31,513 nucleotides of DNA, taken from contig NZ_DGDC01000046.1 in the NCBI RefSeq assembly GCF_002385225.1, positions 1 through 31,513 of the forward strand. The letters run 5' to 3'. Of this stretch, positions 8,508-16,896 are shown one piece after another (within the stretch, counting starts at the first letter, position 1; the number at the start of each line of letters is the position of its first letter). This stretch comes from Psychrobacter sp. UBA3962 (GTDB lineage Bacteria > Pseudomonadota > Gammaproteobacteria > Pseudomonadales > Moraxellaceae). Below the pieces are notes generated by a model. It saw only the letters and a program-made list of their open reading frames with translations. It had not been told where the DNA came from and searched no databases. A program made the position numbers and the translations under genes.

Positions 8508-9035
8508 TTAATCGTGACCTGGGTTAACACGCATTAAATGCGGCACAAAGTTACAAGGGCCGGTGCGACTGTCTAACTGCTCTTTGATAATCTGTGTCCA
8601 ACCAGTACGGCAAGCCCCTGATGAGCCTGGTAAGCAGAAAATAACGGTATTATTGGCCATACCCGCAACAGCACGCGATTGAATGGTCGACATACCAATC
8701 TCATCTTTTGAGATTAAACGGAACATCTCCCCAAAACCGTCGATTTCTTTATCAAATAACACGCTTACCGCCTCAGGCATGCTGTCACGGATATAAAAAC
8801 CAGTACCGCCTGTGGTAATCACCGCATGTACTTCAGGGTCGGCAATCCAGCCACTAATCACCGCACGAATTTTATAAATGTCATCGGTAATTAACTGGCG
8901 ATCGGCCAAATTGTGACCCGCCTCTTGTAGTGAATCTACCAAATATTGACCTGAAGTATCTTGTTCTAAAGTACGGCTGTCTGAAACGGTTAACACGGCC
9001 ACGTTTAAGGGAGTAAATACTTTTTCTTTTGACAT
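8508..9035 (-). CDS. moaB: molybdopterin adenylyltransferase-type protein MoaB
   Basis: MogA/MoaB-family protein that adenylates molybdopterin before MoeA inserts molybdate. The 175 residues show TTGGTG at 74-79, the conserved Asp84, a Glu-containing FGEMFR at 101-106 and PGSSGA at 136-141, all in the expected order. MoaB is functional in some bacteria and inactive in Escherichia coli where MogA takes over; no separate mogA is seen here, so this copy is probably the active adenylyltransferase. AAGGCG lies about 7 nt before the ATG. It is 85 nt after moaA. Confidence 0.93.
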   Translation of the reverse strand: MSKEKVFTPLNVAVLTVSDSRTLEQDTSGQYLVDSLQEAGHNLADRQLITDDIYKIRAVISGWIADPEVHAVITTGGTGFYIRDSMPEAVSVLFDKEIDGFGEMFRLISKDEIGMSTIQSRAVAGMANNTVIFCLPGSSGACRTGWTQIIKEQLDSRTGPCNFVPHLMRVNPGHD

Positions 9036-9120
9036 AAAAGCGCCTTAAATAATTAATATAAAAACTTAACAGATTGAAAATATGACTTATTTAAATACGG
9101 CCTATTAACCGCCAATCCTT

Positions 9121-10371
9121 TTAACCACCAATCATGGACAAGTTATGCATAATGCCACTATTGGATTCAGCCAAATGGTGGTGTTCTGGTTTTACGGGCA
9201 TAAAGTCGTGTAGCTTTTGTACCAAACCAGCCACATCCTGCTGCTGTAAATATTCCCGAATACCGTAGTTGCCTTGATCAAACAAGCACAAATGCACCTT
9301 GCCAAGGCTACTAACACGCAGACGGTTACAACTGTCACAGAAGTGCGGCGCATACGGGGCAATCATCCCAATACGGCCCACATAATCGGGGTGGCTATAC
9401 TCTATGGCTGGACCATCATTCTGACCTCGGTGATGCGCTTGCCAGCCATTTTTTAGCAAATAGTCGGTAATAAGAGCTGACTGGGCATGCTGAGCGAAGA
9501 ACAAATCTTTGTTATCCGTGGTCTGCATAAATTCAATAAAGCGGTAAGTCACCGGACGGGTTTTGACATAGTTTAAAGCGGCGAGCAAGCTGTCGTAAGC
9601 GGTGTCTTCCATCAAGATGCCGTTAAGCTTGAGCTTAATGTCTGTGGTGACTAATAGCTTGTCTATGTCTTGCAATAGCTGCGGCAACATATCAAAGCCG
9701 GTCATCTTATGAAAGGTAGCCGGATCAAAGCTATCCACACTGATATTTAGTTGATCTAGCCCCGCTTGCTGCCAATGGGCCAAGTGCTTGCCCAATTTAT
9801 AACCATTGCTAGTCATCGCCACCGTCTCAATACCGGGTGTGGCTTTTACTTGCTCAATAATCTGGGTCACATCTTTACGAATGGACGGTTCTCCGCCAGT
9901 TAGACGCACCTTTTTTGTGCCCACTTCAGCGAAAGCCTTAATCAGTACCTCAATCTCTTGCAGCGTCAGCTCATTGTCTGGACGTTTGCCTTGATAACCA
10001 TTAGGCAGGCAGTAGCCACAGCGAAAATTACAAAAATCAGTAATGGACAAGCGCAAATAGGTCAAGCGACGTGAGAAGCCATCGGTTAACAGGCTGTCCT
10101 CTTCGGCAGCTTGGGGCGTAAGGTTATTGGCAGCCATACTCGACACTGAGCTTTTGGCCAACTTAGAGAAAACCGTAGACAGTGTAGAGTCGCTGCGTGC
10201 AGAATTGCTCAATTCAGAGTGGCTCAGTGCAGAGTGACTCATTGCAGAAACAGTATTAACTGATGACATCAGACCATGACCAGCAAACATAACTGAATTG
10301 GGGGAAGGTGTGTATAGCCTAGCTTTCCCTAGGTTGGAATTAAGAAGGGTCATATGCGGTACCGTAGTCAT
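9121..10371 (-). CDS. moaA: GTP 3',8-cyclase MoaA (radical SAM), with Ser-rich N-terminal extension
   Basis: Radical SAM enzyme that starts cofactor synthesis by cyclising GTP. Cys114, Cys118 and Cys121 (TDFCNFRCGYC) bind the SAM iron-sulfur cluster, GGEP is at 159-162, the second cluster is bound near the C-terminus (HFCDSCNR and a later CLF), and the chain ends in the essential Gly-Gly. At 416 residues it is about 80 longer than most MoaA. The excess is an N-terminal stretch rich in Ser with a five-residue period at 45-64. It may be a real tail or a wrong start: in-frame ATGs at Met44 or Met79 would give normal lengths, but none has a clear ribosome site. An extended -10 promoter lies about 75 nt upstream. 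Confidence 0.93.
   Translation of the reverse strand: MTTVPHMTLLNSNLGKARLYTPSPNSVMFAGHGLMSSVNTVSAMSHSALSHSELSNSARSDSTLSTVFSKLAKSSVSSMAANNLTPQAAEEDSLLTDGFSRRLTYLRLSITDFCNFRCGYCLPNGYQGKRPDNELTLQEIEVLIKAFAEVGTKKVRLTGGEPSIRKDVTQIIEQVKATPGIETVAMTSNGYKLGKHLAHWQQAGLDQLNISVDSFDPATFHKMTGFDMLPQLLQDIDKLLVTTDIKLKLNGILMEDTAYDSLLAALNYVKTRPVTYRFIEFMQTTDNKDLFFAQHAQSALITDYLLKNGWQAHHRGQNDGPAIEYSHPDYVGRIGMIAPYAPHFCDSCNRLRVSSLGKVHLCLFDQGNYGIREYLQQQDVAGLVQKLHDFMPVKPEHHHLAESNSGIMHNLSMIGG
10180..10239 (-). repeat. 15-bp tandem repeat encoding Ser-rich pentapeptides in moaA
   Basis: Four imperfect 15-bp units encode residues 45-64 of the MoaA reading frame in the pattern Ser-x-Ser-x-(Leu/Arg): SHSAL, SHSEL, SNSAR, SDSTL. 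The nucleotide units share a CAGAGT-GCTCA-like core. Frame is conserved across units. Confidence 0.75.
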
Positions 10372-10445
10372 TGATAGTTAATGTGCTCTAAGCGTTGCCT
10401 CAGGTTGTGAATGGATCTTCTATGAAGGAGGGTTGAATAATAGAT

Positions 10446-10454
10446 ATTATAACA
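10446..10454 (-). promoter_or_regulatory. extended -10 promoter upstream of moaA
   Basis: The minus strand reads TGTTATAAT, a perfect TGnTATAAT extended -10 element; no good -35 is present. Transcription from here would give a leader of about 65 nt before the annotated moaA start and would let moaA-moaE be expressed apart from tor and moeA. Confidence 0.5.
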
Positions 10455-10479
10455 GGTTGCGAAGTAATAGATACTCACC

Positions 10480-10599
10480 CTAAAGAAGGCCCTGCGCTAA
10501 GTCATCTACCTCTTTAGTAGTATATGGTTCGTGGTCTTTATCAAGGCTATCTAGGCAGATGACTGGCCGTTTATTGTGTATCGATAAGAGGGCTGCCAT
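10480..10599 (-). CDS. possible 39-aa small protein or leader peptide between moeA and moaA
   Basis: A complete 39-codon frame starts with ATG at 10599 and ends with TAG at 10480. AGGGA sits about 7 nt before the ATG and an in-frame TAA lies just upstream, so the start is well defined. The product begins MAALLSIHNKRPVICLDSLD and continues with a charged, helix-friendly half. I recognise no family. Its start codon lies in the 3' arm of a 9-bp hairpin whose loop holds the ribosome site, which suggests controlled translation. It may be a leader peptide, a small protein, a remnant of a larger gene, or chance. Confidence 0.4.
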   Translation of the reverse strand: MAALLSIHNKRPVICLDSLDKDHEPYTTKEVDDLAQGLL

Positions 10600-10630
10600 T
10601 GGTTATTCCCTATTAATTAATACCAATGGC
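10595..10630 (-). repeat. hairpin over the start of the 39-aa ORF
   Basis: GCCATTGGT and ACCAATGGC (10622-10630 and 10595-10603) pair perfectly over 9 bp. In minus-strand RNA the 18-nt loop contains AGGGAA and the 3' arm contains the ATG of the small ORF. No T-tract follows, so it is not a terminator. Confidence 0.7.
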
Positions 10631-10675
10631 TTACTTAATGATTGATCACGCTATCACGCTAATAATCAATAACCG

Positions 10676-11965
10676 TTAGTACCAAGGAAAAGGCTGTATC
10701 GTTACCTTGTCCCCTGCAACCAGACTGCCTGAGTCTTTTGGCAATACAATCAAACAATTGGCCAAACTTAACTGCTTAATACGGTGCGAATCTTGCTTGC
10801 CGGCAGTACTTACCACATACTCCCCTGCTGCATTTTGGCTAAAAATACCGCGCTGAAAATCAGCTCGTCCTGGTGACTTTCTGACATCATTGGCCAGACT
10901 TGCAGTCAGTGTTAACGGCTTAGGAATATCTGTCTCATTAATGCCTGACAAGCGCCACAAGGCTGGGATAATAAACTGTAAGCTACCAACGACCGAAGAC
11001 AAGGGGTTGCCGGGTAGACCAAAATACAACACCGGTACCTCTAGGCCCTCTGTCAACTCGCCAAACACAAAAGGCTTGCCCGGCTTCATCGCCACTTTAT
11101 AATGATTAATCTGACCCAGCTCTTCAATCACTGTGGTCAAGAAGTCATAGTCACCCACCGAAACCCCAGCGGTAGAGATCAACACATCACACTCTTGCAT
11201 GGCACTGCACACAGCCTTTTTAGTCATTTCTAAATGGTCGGGAATAATGCCGTAGTCTTGAATCACTACCGGAAGATGGGCAAACATGCTCTTTAAGGTA
11301 GGCGTGTTGGAGTTATAAATCTGCGCCAGTGTCTGTAACGGTTCACCCACCGCCACCAATTCATCTCCTGTGGCTAAGATACCCACAGTAAGTGGCTTAT
11401 AGACCTCAACTTTAGCAACGCCAAAGTTGGCCAGCAAGCTAATGTCGGCAGGGTTTAGGCGTTTTCCTGCCTCCAATACCCCCTCACCCTCTTCAATCTC
11501 TTCCCCTTGCTTACGGATATTGCTGTCGACTTTGGCGGCTTGGGTCAGCTCAATAGCGTAGGTCTGCGACTTATCAATGCTATCTTTGATGTCCGCAAAA
11601 TTGGTATTTTCCTGCATAACCACGGTATCACAGTCGCTAGGCACCACAGCCCCAGTAAAGATGCGCACCCCTTGACCCGGTTGTAGTTTGCCACTAAAGG
11701 GTGAGCCAGCCTGCGACTCCCCAACGATGTCGATGCTTGTGCCTTGATCAAGTGTACTGCCCTTAGCAATGCCATATCCATCCATCGCCGATAGGTTCTG
11801 GCGGGGTACATCAAAGGGCGAGACAAGGTCGGCGGCTAAAATATGATTGTGACTGGCCAACAACTCCCGAGTTTCTGTGGCACGCTTGGCAAACGGCAAG
11901 TCTTGGTTATTATAAGCCGTGATACGCTCGGTAATAGCGGCTTGTAACTCAGCAACAGTAATCAT
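10676..11965 (-). CDS. moeA: molybdopterin molybdotransferase MoeA
   Basis: Inserts molybdate into adenylated molybdopterin. The 429 residues follow the MoeA layout: NLSAMDGYG (58-65), a TGAVVPSDCDTVV stretch (104-116), SNIRKQGEEI, GDELV (200-204), YNSN (217-220), the molybdate-site region GVSVGDYDF (267-275) with Asp272, KPGKPFVFG (294-302), and a final beta-barrel domain. Its gene is the first cofactor gene after torD in the minus-strand block and is separated from moaA by about 300 nt. The ribosome site is weak (AGAG). Five copies of GTTRG lie about 30-50 nt upstream of the start. Confidence 0.96.
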   Translation of the reverse strand: MITVAELQAAITERITAYNNQDLPFAKRATETRELLASHNHILAADLVSPFDVPRQNLSAMDGYGIAKGSTLDQGTSIDIVGESQAGSPFSGKLQPGQGVRIFTGAVVPSDCDTVVMQENTNFADIKDSIDKSQTYAIELTQAAKVDSNIRKQGEEIEEGEGVLEAGKRLNPADISLLANFGVAKVEVYKPLTVGILATGDELVAVGEPLQTLAQIYNSNTPTLKSMFAHLPVVIQDYGIIPDHLEMTKKAVCSAMQECDVLISTAGVSVGDYDFLTTVIEELGQINHYKVAMKPGKPFVFGELTEGLEVPVLYFGLPGNPLSSVVGSLQFIIPALWRLSGINETDIPKPLTLTASLANDVRKSPGRADFQRGIFSQNAAGEYVVSTAGKQDSHRIKQLSLANCLIVLPKDSGSLVAGDKVTIQPFPWY

Positions 11966-11990
11966 AAATTCGCTCTCTAAGGTGATGATT

Positions 11991-12015
11991 GTTGGGTTAG
12001 GTTAGGTTGGGTTGG
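11991..12015. repeat. GTTRG pentanucleotide repeat upstream of moeA
   Basis: Five contiguous 5-bp units GTTGG, GTTAG, GTTAG, GTTGG, GTTGG lie in the torD-moeA spacer, 26-50 nt upstream of the moeA start. Copy number could vary between strains. Confidence 0.8.
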
Positions 12016-12061
12016 TTAAATAATATTCGGATTCGGCTTAAATTTAAGCTTAGGCTGATCC

Positions 12062-12721
12062 TTAGTCTAGCTCTACCAAAGCTAGTTGATCGGCTTCTAC
12101 AAAGTGTAGCAGCAAGTCAGTTAATGCGGGATAAACCTGCGTTTTTACTCGGATAATCTGGCACCGGTCATTAAATTTCGGCAACCAGTTTAACAAAGCA
12201 CTTTGCAAAAACTCACTTTGCTCAGCGGCGATGCTGGCTTGCTCTTCGCCCTCTACTTCACTGCCATGCTGAATCCATAAGCTCAATACTTGTAGATAAA
12301 TACTCAGATGATCTTTTGGCTCTCGAAAGTCAGGGTGTAAATCTAGCTCATGCTCGGCCAAAAATTGACTCATTTGCTGCGCCGGTTTACCATACAGCAT
12401 CTTATCAGCCTCTAAATAATAGGAGGCATAAGGTGGAGCGCTTTGATGACCACTTAATAAAAACATATGCGCAAAATCTGCTGCCAACTCCAGGGCTCTA
12501 TCCGCTTCCGGGATGACTTTAAGATTATTTAACGCCTTTTGTAGTCGCTCACTTTCTTCTTGTAAACCTAACTCTGAAAAAGCTTGGTGTAAAGCTGGAT
12601 ATTGTTGTTGTAGCTCAGCCAAGTTTTTTTTATTGAACTCACGGGCAAAAATCTCCGCAAACCAGCGATACAAAGCTGCACGCGCCTTATTAGCTGCTTG
12701 CCATTGTTGTTCATTATTCAT
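12062..12721 (-). CDS. torD: TorA-specific chaperone TorD
   Basis: Cytoplasmic chaperone that binds the signal peptide and core of TorA, protects it until the cofactor is inserted and prevents early export. The 219-residue, all-helical sequence has the TorD/DmsD family landmarks: YASYYLE at 98-104 and FREPKDHLSIYL with the EPxDH motif at 134-138. It follows torA after about 245 nt, a larger gap than expected within a tor operon; that gap holds a strong stem-loop. A GGA lies shortly before the ATG. NarJ or DmsD are alternatives by fold, but the torA neighbour decides the name. Confidence 0.93.
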   Translation of the reverse strand: MNNEQQWQAANKARAALYRWFAEIFAREFNKKNLAELQQQYPALHQAFSELGLQEESERLQKALNNLKVIPEADRALELAADFAHMFLLSGHQSAPPYASYYLEADKMLYGKPAQQMSQFLAEHELDLHPDFREPKDHLSIYLQVLSLWIQHGSEVEGEEQASIAAEQSEFLQSALLNWLPKFNDRCQIIRVKTQVYPALTDLLLHFVEADQLALVELD

Positions 12722-12809
12722 CGGAATTCCATTACTCTAAAGGATTATTAGAAGCATTTACCAGGCCACTACCCTATATAGTAGCGAAAACACTCACTAA
12801 AATATAGAA

Positions 12810-12844
12810 CAGGGGCTCTGCCTAAACTGTAAGCAAAGCCCCTG
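12810..12844 (-). repeat. stem-loop between torA and torD
   Basis: In minus-strand RNA, CAGGGGCTTTGC and GCAGAGCCCCTG pair over 12 bp with one G-U wobble around an 11-nt loop; on the plus strand the same position is a C-A mismatch, so the minus-strand RNA is the better folder. The following bases are T-rich but not a clean T-tract. It may be a partial terminator or an mRNA 3'-end stabiliser that makes torD expression lower than torA. Confidence 0.65.
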
Positions 12845-12967
12845 CTCCGTGTTGTTAAAGCTATTGAAGTTAGCAAAGTTATTAAAACTATCAAAACCAT
12901 TTAAGTTGCTAAAGCCAGCCGGCCCGTCTTGCTCTGCAGGCCAACACTGGCTGTCTACCCCTAGCCT

Positions 12968-15496
12968 CTAGCCTTTATCTTCACTAGCTGGCGAGCCGTC
13001 TGGATTGACATAAGTAGGACCACCAAAAGCCGTCACTGCAGGCGCTTTGTCCACAAACTTCTCAATCTCAACCAAACAGGTATTGGCACTTGGGCCTTGA
13101 GCCAACATCGAAGTCCCAATGTCTAAGGTCAAGGTATTGGGGTCACCATACGTATCTAATGCCCCAATCTCTGGGCCGGTAGGACCGTACCACGCCCCTT
13201 CTTGAATGCGAATAACGCCTGGCGGGAAGTTGTCTGAAATTACCGCACCGGCTAGCAGCTGACCACGGTCGTTAAAGACACGCACCAAGTCCCCATCTTT
13301 AATGCCACGAGCCCTAGCATCCTCTGGGCCAATGTAGCAGGGCTCACGGTCTTGAACGGTATAAGTCGCTCGGCGCTCTTCAGACTCACAAGTCTGGGAG
13401 TGTAAACGGGTATCAGGGTGTACCGACTGCAGCCACAGTGGATATTTGTCTGACCCTGGACCACCGTGTGAGCGTTCTGTTTTTTCCATCCAAATAGGGT
13501 GACCTTTACAGTCCTCATAGCCATAGCTGGCAATCTTACGGCTGCTAATCTCAATGAAGCCTGAAGGCGTGCCTAAAGCGTTCACCTCTGGGTCTTCGCG
13601 AAAATCTGCATGACGAACCCAGTTCTCCCCTTCTGGGAACAACACATAGCCTTTCTCCCAGAACTCTTTAAATTCTGGCATGTAGAAATCTTTTTTCAAG
13701 TTCTCAGCACGGCAATCTTCATACAGTTGCTCAATCCACTGCATCTCATTCATGGCACGGCTGTACTCGATTTCACGGCCCATGCGCTTGGTAAACTCAT
13801 ACCAGATATCGAAGTCTGACTTTGAGTGATATAGCGGGTCTACCAGCTTGTGCATGGCGATAACGCCGCGGTTACTGTACGACCCATAGGCATCTAAGTC
13901 GTTGCGCTCATAAGGGGTACAGGCCGGCAATACGATATCAGCGAAGCGACAGGTGGCAGTCCAGTTATAATCCACGGACACCACGGTCTCCATATTACGG
14001 TAACCCTTCTTCATGCGGTTACGGTCTTGGTGACGGTGCCACTGGTTACTGCCAGTAAAGATACCCATTTTCAACGGTGGCAGCGTGACTTCATGGCCGT
14101 TAAAGTTAATTTTTTTACCAGGCTCTAGCAGACAATCTACCATGCGCGCTACAGGAATCACTGAGCTGTAGCCATTGTAATCATTGTTGTCGTATTTGGC
14201 TTTACGACCCGTATCTAAGTTCAGGGGGAATGCCCCTGGCATAGAAGCCCCTGAGGTAGGCACCCCGACTGAGCTGTAGTGGTGCGAGTAACTAATGCCG
14301 CCCCCTGGCAGACCAATTTGACCCAACATAGCAGCAATGATCGCCCCCATCCAGTAAGGCTGCTCACCATGTTGCTGACGCTGAATGGCCCAACCAAAGC
14401 AAAGCTGAGTGCGGTTTTTGGCCATTTTACGGGCCAGCTCACGGATTCTGTCCGCTTTTACGCCGCAAATTTTCTCTGCCCATTCAGGCGTCTTCTCAAC
14501 CTTATCTTCGGTCTTACCCATCAAATAAGGGGTAAATTCATCTAGACCTAGGGCATACATATCGACAAACTCTTTATCATAGAGCTTCTCGGTGTATAAA
14601 GTATGAGCAATCCCTAGCATGAACGCCACGTCCGTCATGGGGTTCACAAACTGGTGTTCACACTCAAGATAGTTTTGCGTTTTACTCTTCACCGGGTCGA
14701 TACAGATGACTTCAATCTCTTTATTTCTGACCTTGTCGCGTAAGATTTCAAAGTACTCATAGGCTTCATGAGTTTCGGTGTTCCAGCCCACTTGTAAGTT
14801 CTTAATCGGGTCGTTGGCCCAGAATATAATTACTTTTGAATTCTCTAAAATCAGCGGCCAAGAAGTCCCTTGTGAGTACACCTCTGTTGAGCCCAAGATA
14901 TACGGCAGGATTATCTGACCGGCACCCGTTGAGTAGTCACCGGCGGTCCCCACACTCTTACCATGCATAGCAATAGCACGTAACATGTGGTTACCACAGC
15001 TGTGCACGTTTCCTACGGAGCGCCAACCGACGTTTGCCGTGTGTAGCGCCCAAGGGCCGTAATCTTTTTGAATACGCTCTAGCTCTTCATAAAGAATATC
15101 CAACGCTTCATCCCAGCTTACCCGCACGAAACGGTTATCACCCCGCTGTGAAGTGTCGCTATTTTGGCGGTTTTTATACCAATCGACTCGGATCATCGGA
15201 TAGCGTACACGTGAGGGGCTATAAATAATACCGGGCACCCCATCTAAAATCTTAGTGGGATATTGGTCAAATTCAAAAGGCTTAATCTCTACCAACTTAT
15301 CGGCTTCCACTCGGGCACGAAAAGCCCCCCAGTGAGCGCCGGACATCTTCCAGCCGCTCCAGTCTTGCTCTTCAATTTTGCCACCTTTAGCATTAGTTAA
15401 GACGCTGTTATCGGCCAGTAGTGGCATAGGTAGCATCGCCGTTCCCGACAAAGCGGCTAGCGATTTTAAGAAGCCCCTACGGTTTATAGTTTTCAT
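12968..15496 (-). CDS. torA: periplasmic trimethylamine N-oxide reductase TorA
   Basis: Terminal reductase of TMAO respiration, a bis-MGD molybdoenzyme of the DMSO reductase family, 842 residues. A Tat signal is at the N-terminus (NRRGFLKSL followed by a hydrophobic stretch to about residue 28). Ser189 in GDYSTGAGQ fits the serine ligand to molybdenum. There is no N-terminal Cys cluster motif, as expected for TorA. At the position of the DMSO-reductase active-site Tyr the sequence is NVGW, with Val156, consistent with N-oxide rather than S-oxide specificity (known for the family, inferred here). AGAGG lies 7 nt before the ATG. It follows torC after only 33 nt, and the frame stays open for 56 codons after the TAG stop. 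Confidence 0.95.
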   Translation of the reverse strand: MKTINRRGFLKSLAALSGTAMLPMPLLADNSVLTNAKGGKIEEQDWSGWKMSGAHWGAFRARVEADKLVEIKPFEFDQYPTKILDGVPGIIYSPSRVRYPMIRVDWYKNRQNSDTSQRGDNRFVRVSWDEALDILYEELERIQKDYGPWALHTANVGWRSVGNVHSCGNHMLRAIAMHGKSVGTAGDYSTGAGQIILPYILGSTEVYSQGTSWPLILENSKVIIFWANDPIKNLQVGWNTETHEAYEYFEILRDKVRNKEIEVICIDPVKSKTQNYLECEHQFVNPMTDVAFMLGIAHTLYTEKLYDKEFVDMYALGLDEFTPYLMGKTEDKVEKTPEWAEKICGVKADRIRELARKMAKNRTQLCFGWAIQRQQHGEQPYWMGAIIAAMLGQIGLPGGGISYSHHYSSVGVPTSGASMPGAFPLNLDTGRKAKYDNNDYNGYSSVIPVARMVDCLLEPGKKINFNGHEVTLPPLKMGIFTGSNQWHRHQDRNRMKKGYRNMETVVSVDYNWTATCRFADIVLPACTPYERNDLDAYGSYSNRGVIAMHKLVDPLYHSKSDFDIWYEFTKRMGREIEYSRAMNEMQWIEQLYEDCRAENLKKDFYMPEFKEFWEKGYVLFPEGENWVRHADFREDPEVNALGTPSGFIEISSRKIASYGYEDCKGHPIWMEKTERSHGGPGSDKYPLWLQSVHPDTRLHSQTCESEERRATYTVQDREPCYIGPEDARARGIKDGDLVRVFNDRGQLLAGAVISDNFPPGVIRIQEGAWYGPTGPEIGALDTYGDPNTLTLDIGTSMLAQGPSANTCLVEIEKFVDKAPAVTAFGGPTYVNPDGSPASEDKG

Positions 15497-15529
15497 AATG
15501 TACCTCTTCTTCTTAGGCGTAATGGTGGG

Positions 15530-16765
15530 TTATGGTCTTGCCATCTGGATGGTATTCTCCGGCGAACCTGGAGCATGTTTACTGCTAGCAAAGTCTGATG
15601 AATTTAGCTGTAAGTACTTCAATACCAAACCTCCAGTATCATCATCTAGGTTAGTAAACCCGACCATACCACTCCATAATCCTGGCCACTGGTTCGCATC
15701 ATGCGAAGCTGGGTTGGGCTGACGGTGACACACACTACAGTTGTCATCATAAGTTTGACCTGCAATGTCCCACGCCGGCTCTAAGCTCTTCATTAATAGA
15801 CCATCTTCTACCCAGAACTGACCACTAACTTTTTGCCACTCAAGCCCTGTCATTGGGTCTTCTTTCGACTCTTTTACTTTGACAATGCTCTCATCACGCG
15901 ACAATTCTTTTTCAATAATGGCATCCACAATGTTCAAACCAAAGTGGGTGTACCACACACGGCCAAAGCCTTTATTCTTACGCCACATATCCAGCTCAAT
16001 CTGAGTCATGCCTTTTTCATGAGCAATAACTTTGGCTGGGGCAGCCACTTCAATAGTGCCTGCCACTTTCGATTTTTCAGCATCAAGATATAACTTCTGA
16101 GGCACGATGTTGTAGTAGGTCTCGCCCACATTAATCTTGGTGCTACCCGCTTCAGATACTAAAGAATCAAAGGCTGGGTTGTGCATGCCTTCCATAACAG
16201 GCAATTCGTGAGCAATGCCTTTGTGACAATCCACACAGCTGGCATCGCGTTCGGCAGCACTGCGCATGATCATCTGTGAAGTCACCCGCATTTTGCTAAA
16301 GTCCATGCTGTCATAGTCGTGACAGTTACGACATTCTTTTGAGTTGTTGGCTTTAAAGCGAGCCCATTCACGCTGAGCTAAGACACCACGGTGCGCTAAG
16401 AATTTCTCACGGGTACCAATGTCGCCCATCACATGAGACAGTACTTCACGTGAAGCCTGCATCTTACGCGCAATCTTATCGGTGAAATCATGCGGTACGT
16501 GACAGTCCTGACACTCCGCTCGAACCCCAGTACGGTTTTGCCAGTGTACTGTTTTTTGCAGTTCAGGCAGCATATTGTCTTCCATGGTGTGACAAGACAG
16601 ACAGAACTCTTCGCTGTTGGTGGCCTCTAAAGCGGTGTTGAATCCCGCCCAAAACCAAACACCGCCAATAAAACCGATGAGCACCAATACGCCCAAACCG
16701 ATTTTTGTTGCGGGCTGAAATAGAAGTCGACGCAGCCAATCAAATAGCCGTTTTATAGCATCCAT
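15530..16765 (-). CDS. torC: membrane-anchored pentaheme cytochrome c TorC
   Basis: Takes electrons from quinol and passes them to TorA in the periplasm. The 411-residue protein has an uncleaved N-terminal membrane anchor (about 20-43) and four NapC/NirT-type heme sites CLSCH (55-59), CQDCH (85-89), CRNCH (145-149) and CVDCH (177-181), then a C-terminal domain with a fifth heme site CSVCH (343-347). The five-heme arrangement is that of TorC rather than NapC. AAGGA lies before the ATG. It is 131 nt after torE and 33 nt before torA. Maturation would need the Ccm system encoded elsewhere. Confidence 0.96.
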   Translation of the reverse strand: MDAIKRLFDWLRRLLFQPATKIGLGVLVLIGFIGGVWFWAGFNTALEATNSEEFCLSCHTMEDNMLPELQKTVHWQNRTGVRAECQDCHVPHDFTDKIARKMQASREVLSHVMGDIGTREKFLAHRGVLAQREWARFKANNSKECRNCHDYDSMDFSKMRVTSQMIMRSAAERDASCVDCHKGIAHELPVMEGMHNPAFDSLVSEAGSTKINVGETYYNIVPQKLYLDAEKSKVAGTIEVAAPAKVIAHEKGMTQIELDMWRKNKGFGRVWYTHFGLNIVDAIIEKELSRDESIVKVKESKEDPMTGLEWQKVSGQFWVEDGLLMKSLEPAWDIAGQTYDDNCSVCHRQPNPASHDANQWPGLWSGMVGFTNLDDDTGGLVLKYLQLNSSDFASSKHAPGSPENTIQMARP

Positions 16766-16896
16766 GATAATTCCTTGCCATTTTTATCAAAAAGTAAAAA
16801 AACTTTTTAAATCATTTTTTTACTCTGACCCTAGTCAATAATGGGTAATTTGCAGATCAAAAAGCCATGCAAAATAAGTGATATTGGGTGTTGTGC

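Larger units (their letters stand above)
10372..10675. other. 304-bp moeA-moaA intergenic region
   Basis: Holds the hairpin, the 39-aa ORF and the extended -10 promoter described separately. A perfect Shine-Dalgarno-like AAGGAGG occurs on the plus strand near 10423 with no credible ORF after it. I could not recognise a molybdenum cofactor riboswitch by eye, although this is the place where one would be expected. Confidence 0.6.

Noticed and set aside
10415..10480. AAGGAGG on the plus strand as a gene start signal
   Set aside because: The only start codon nearby is a TTG at impossible spacing, giving a short frame.
10372..10675. Molybdenum cofactor riboswitch before moaA
   Set aside because: I could not match the conserved core by eye; a covariance-model search of this region would decide.
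12769..12900. 43-aa hydrophobic minus-strand frame between torA and torD
   Set aside because: No ribosome site; the hydrophobic start comes from a T-rich repeat, and the frame crosses the stem-loop.
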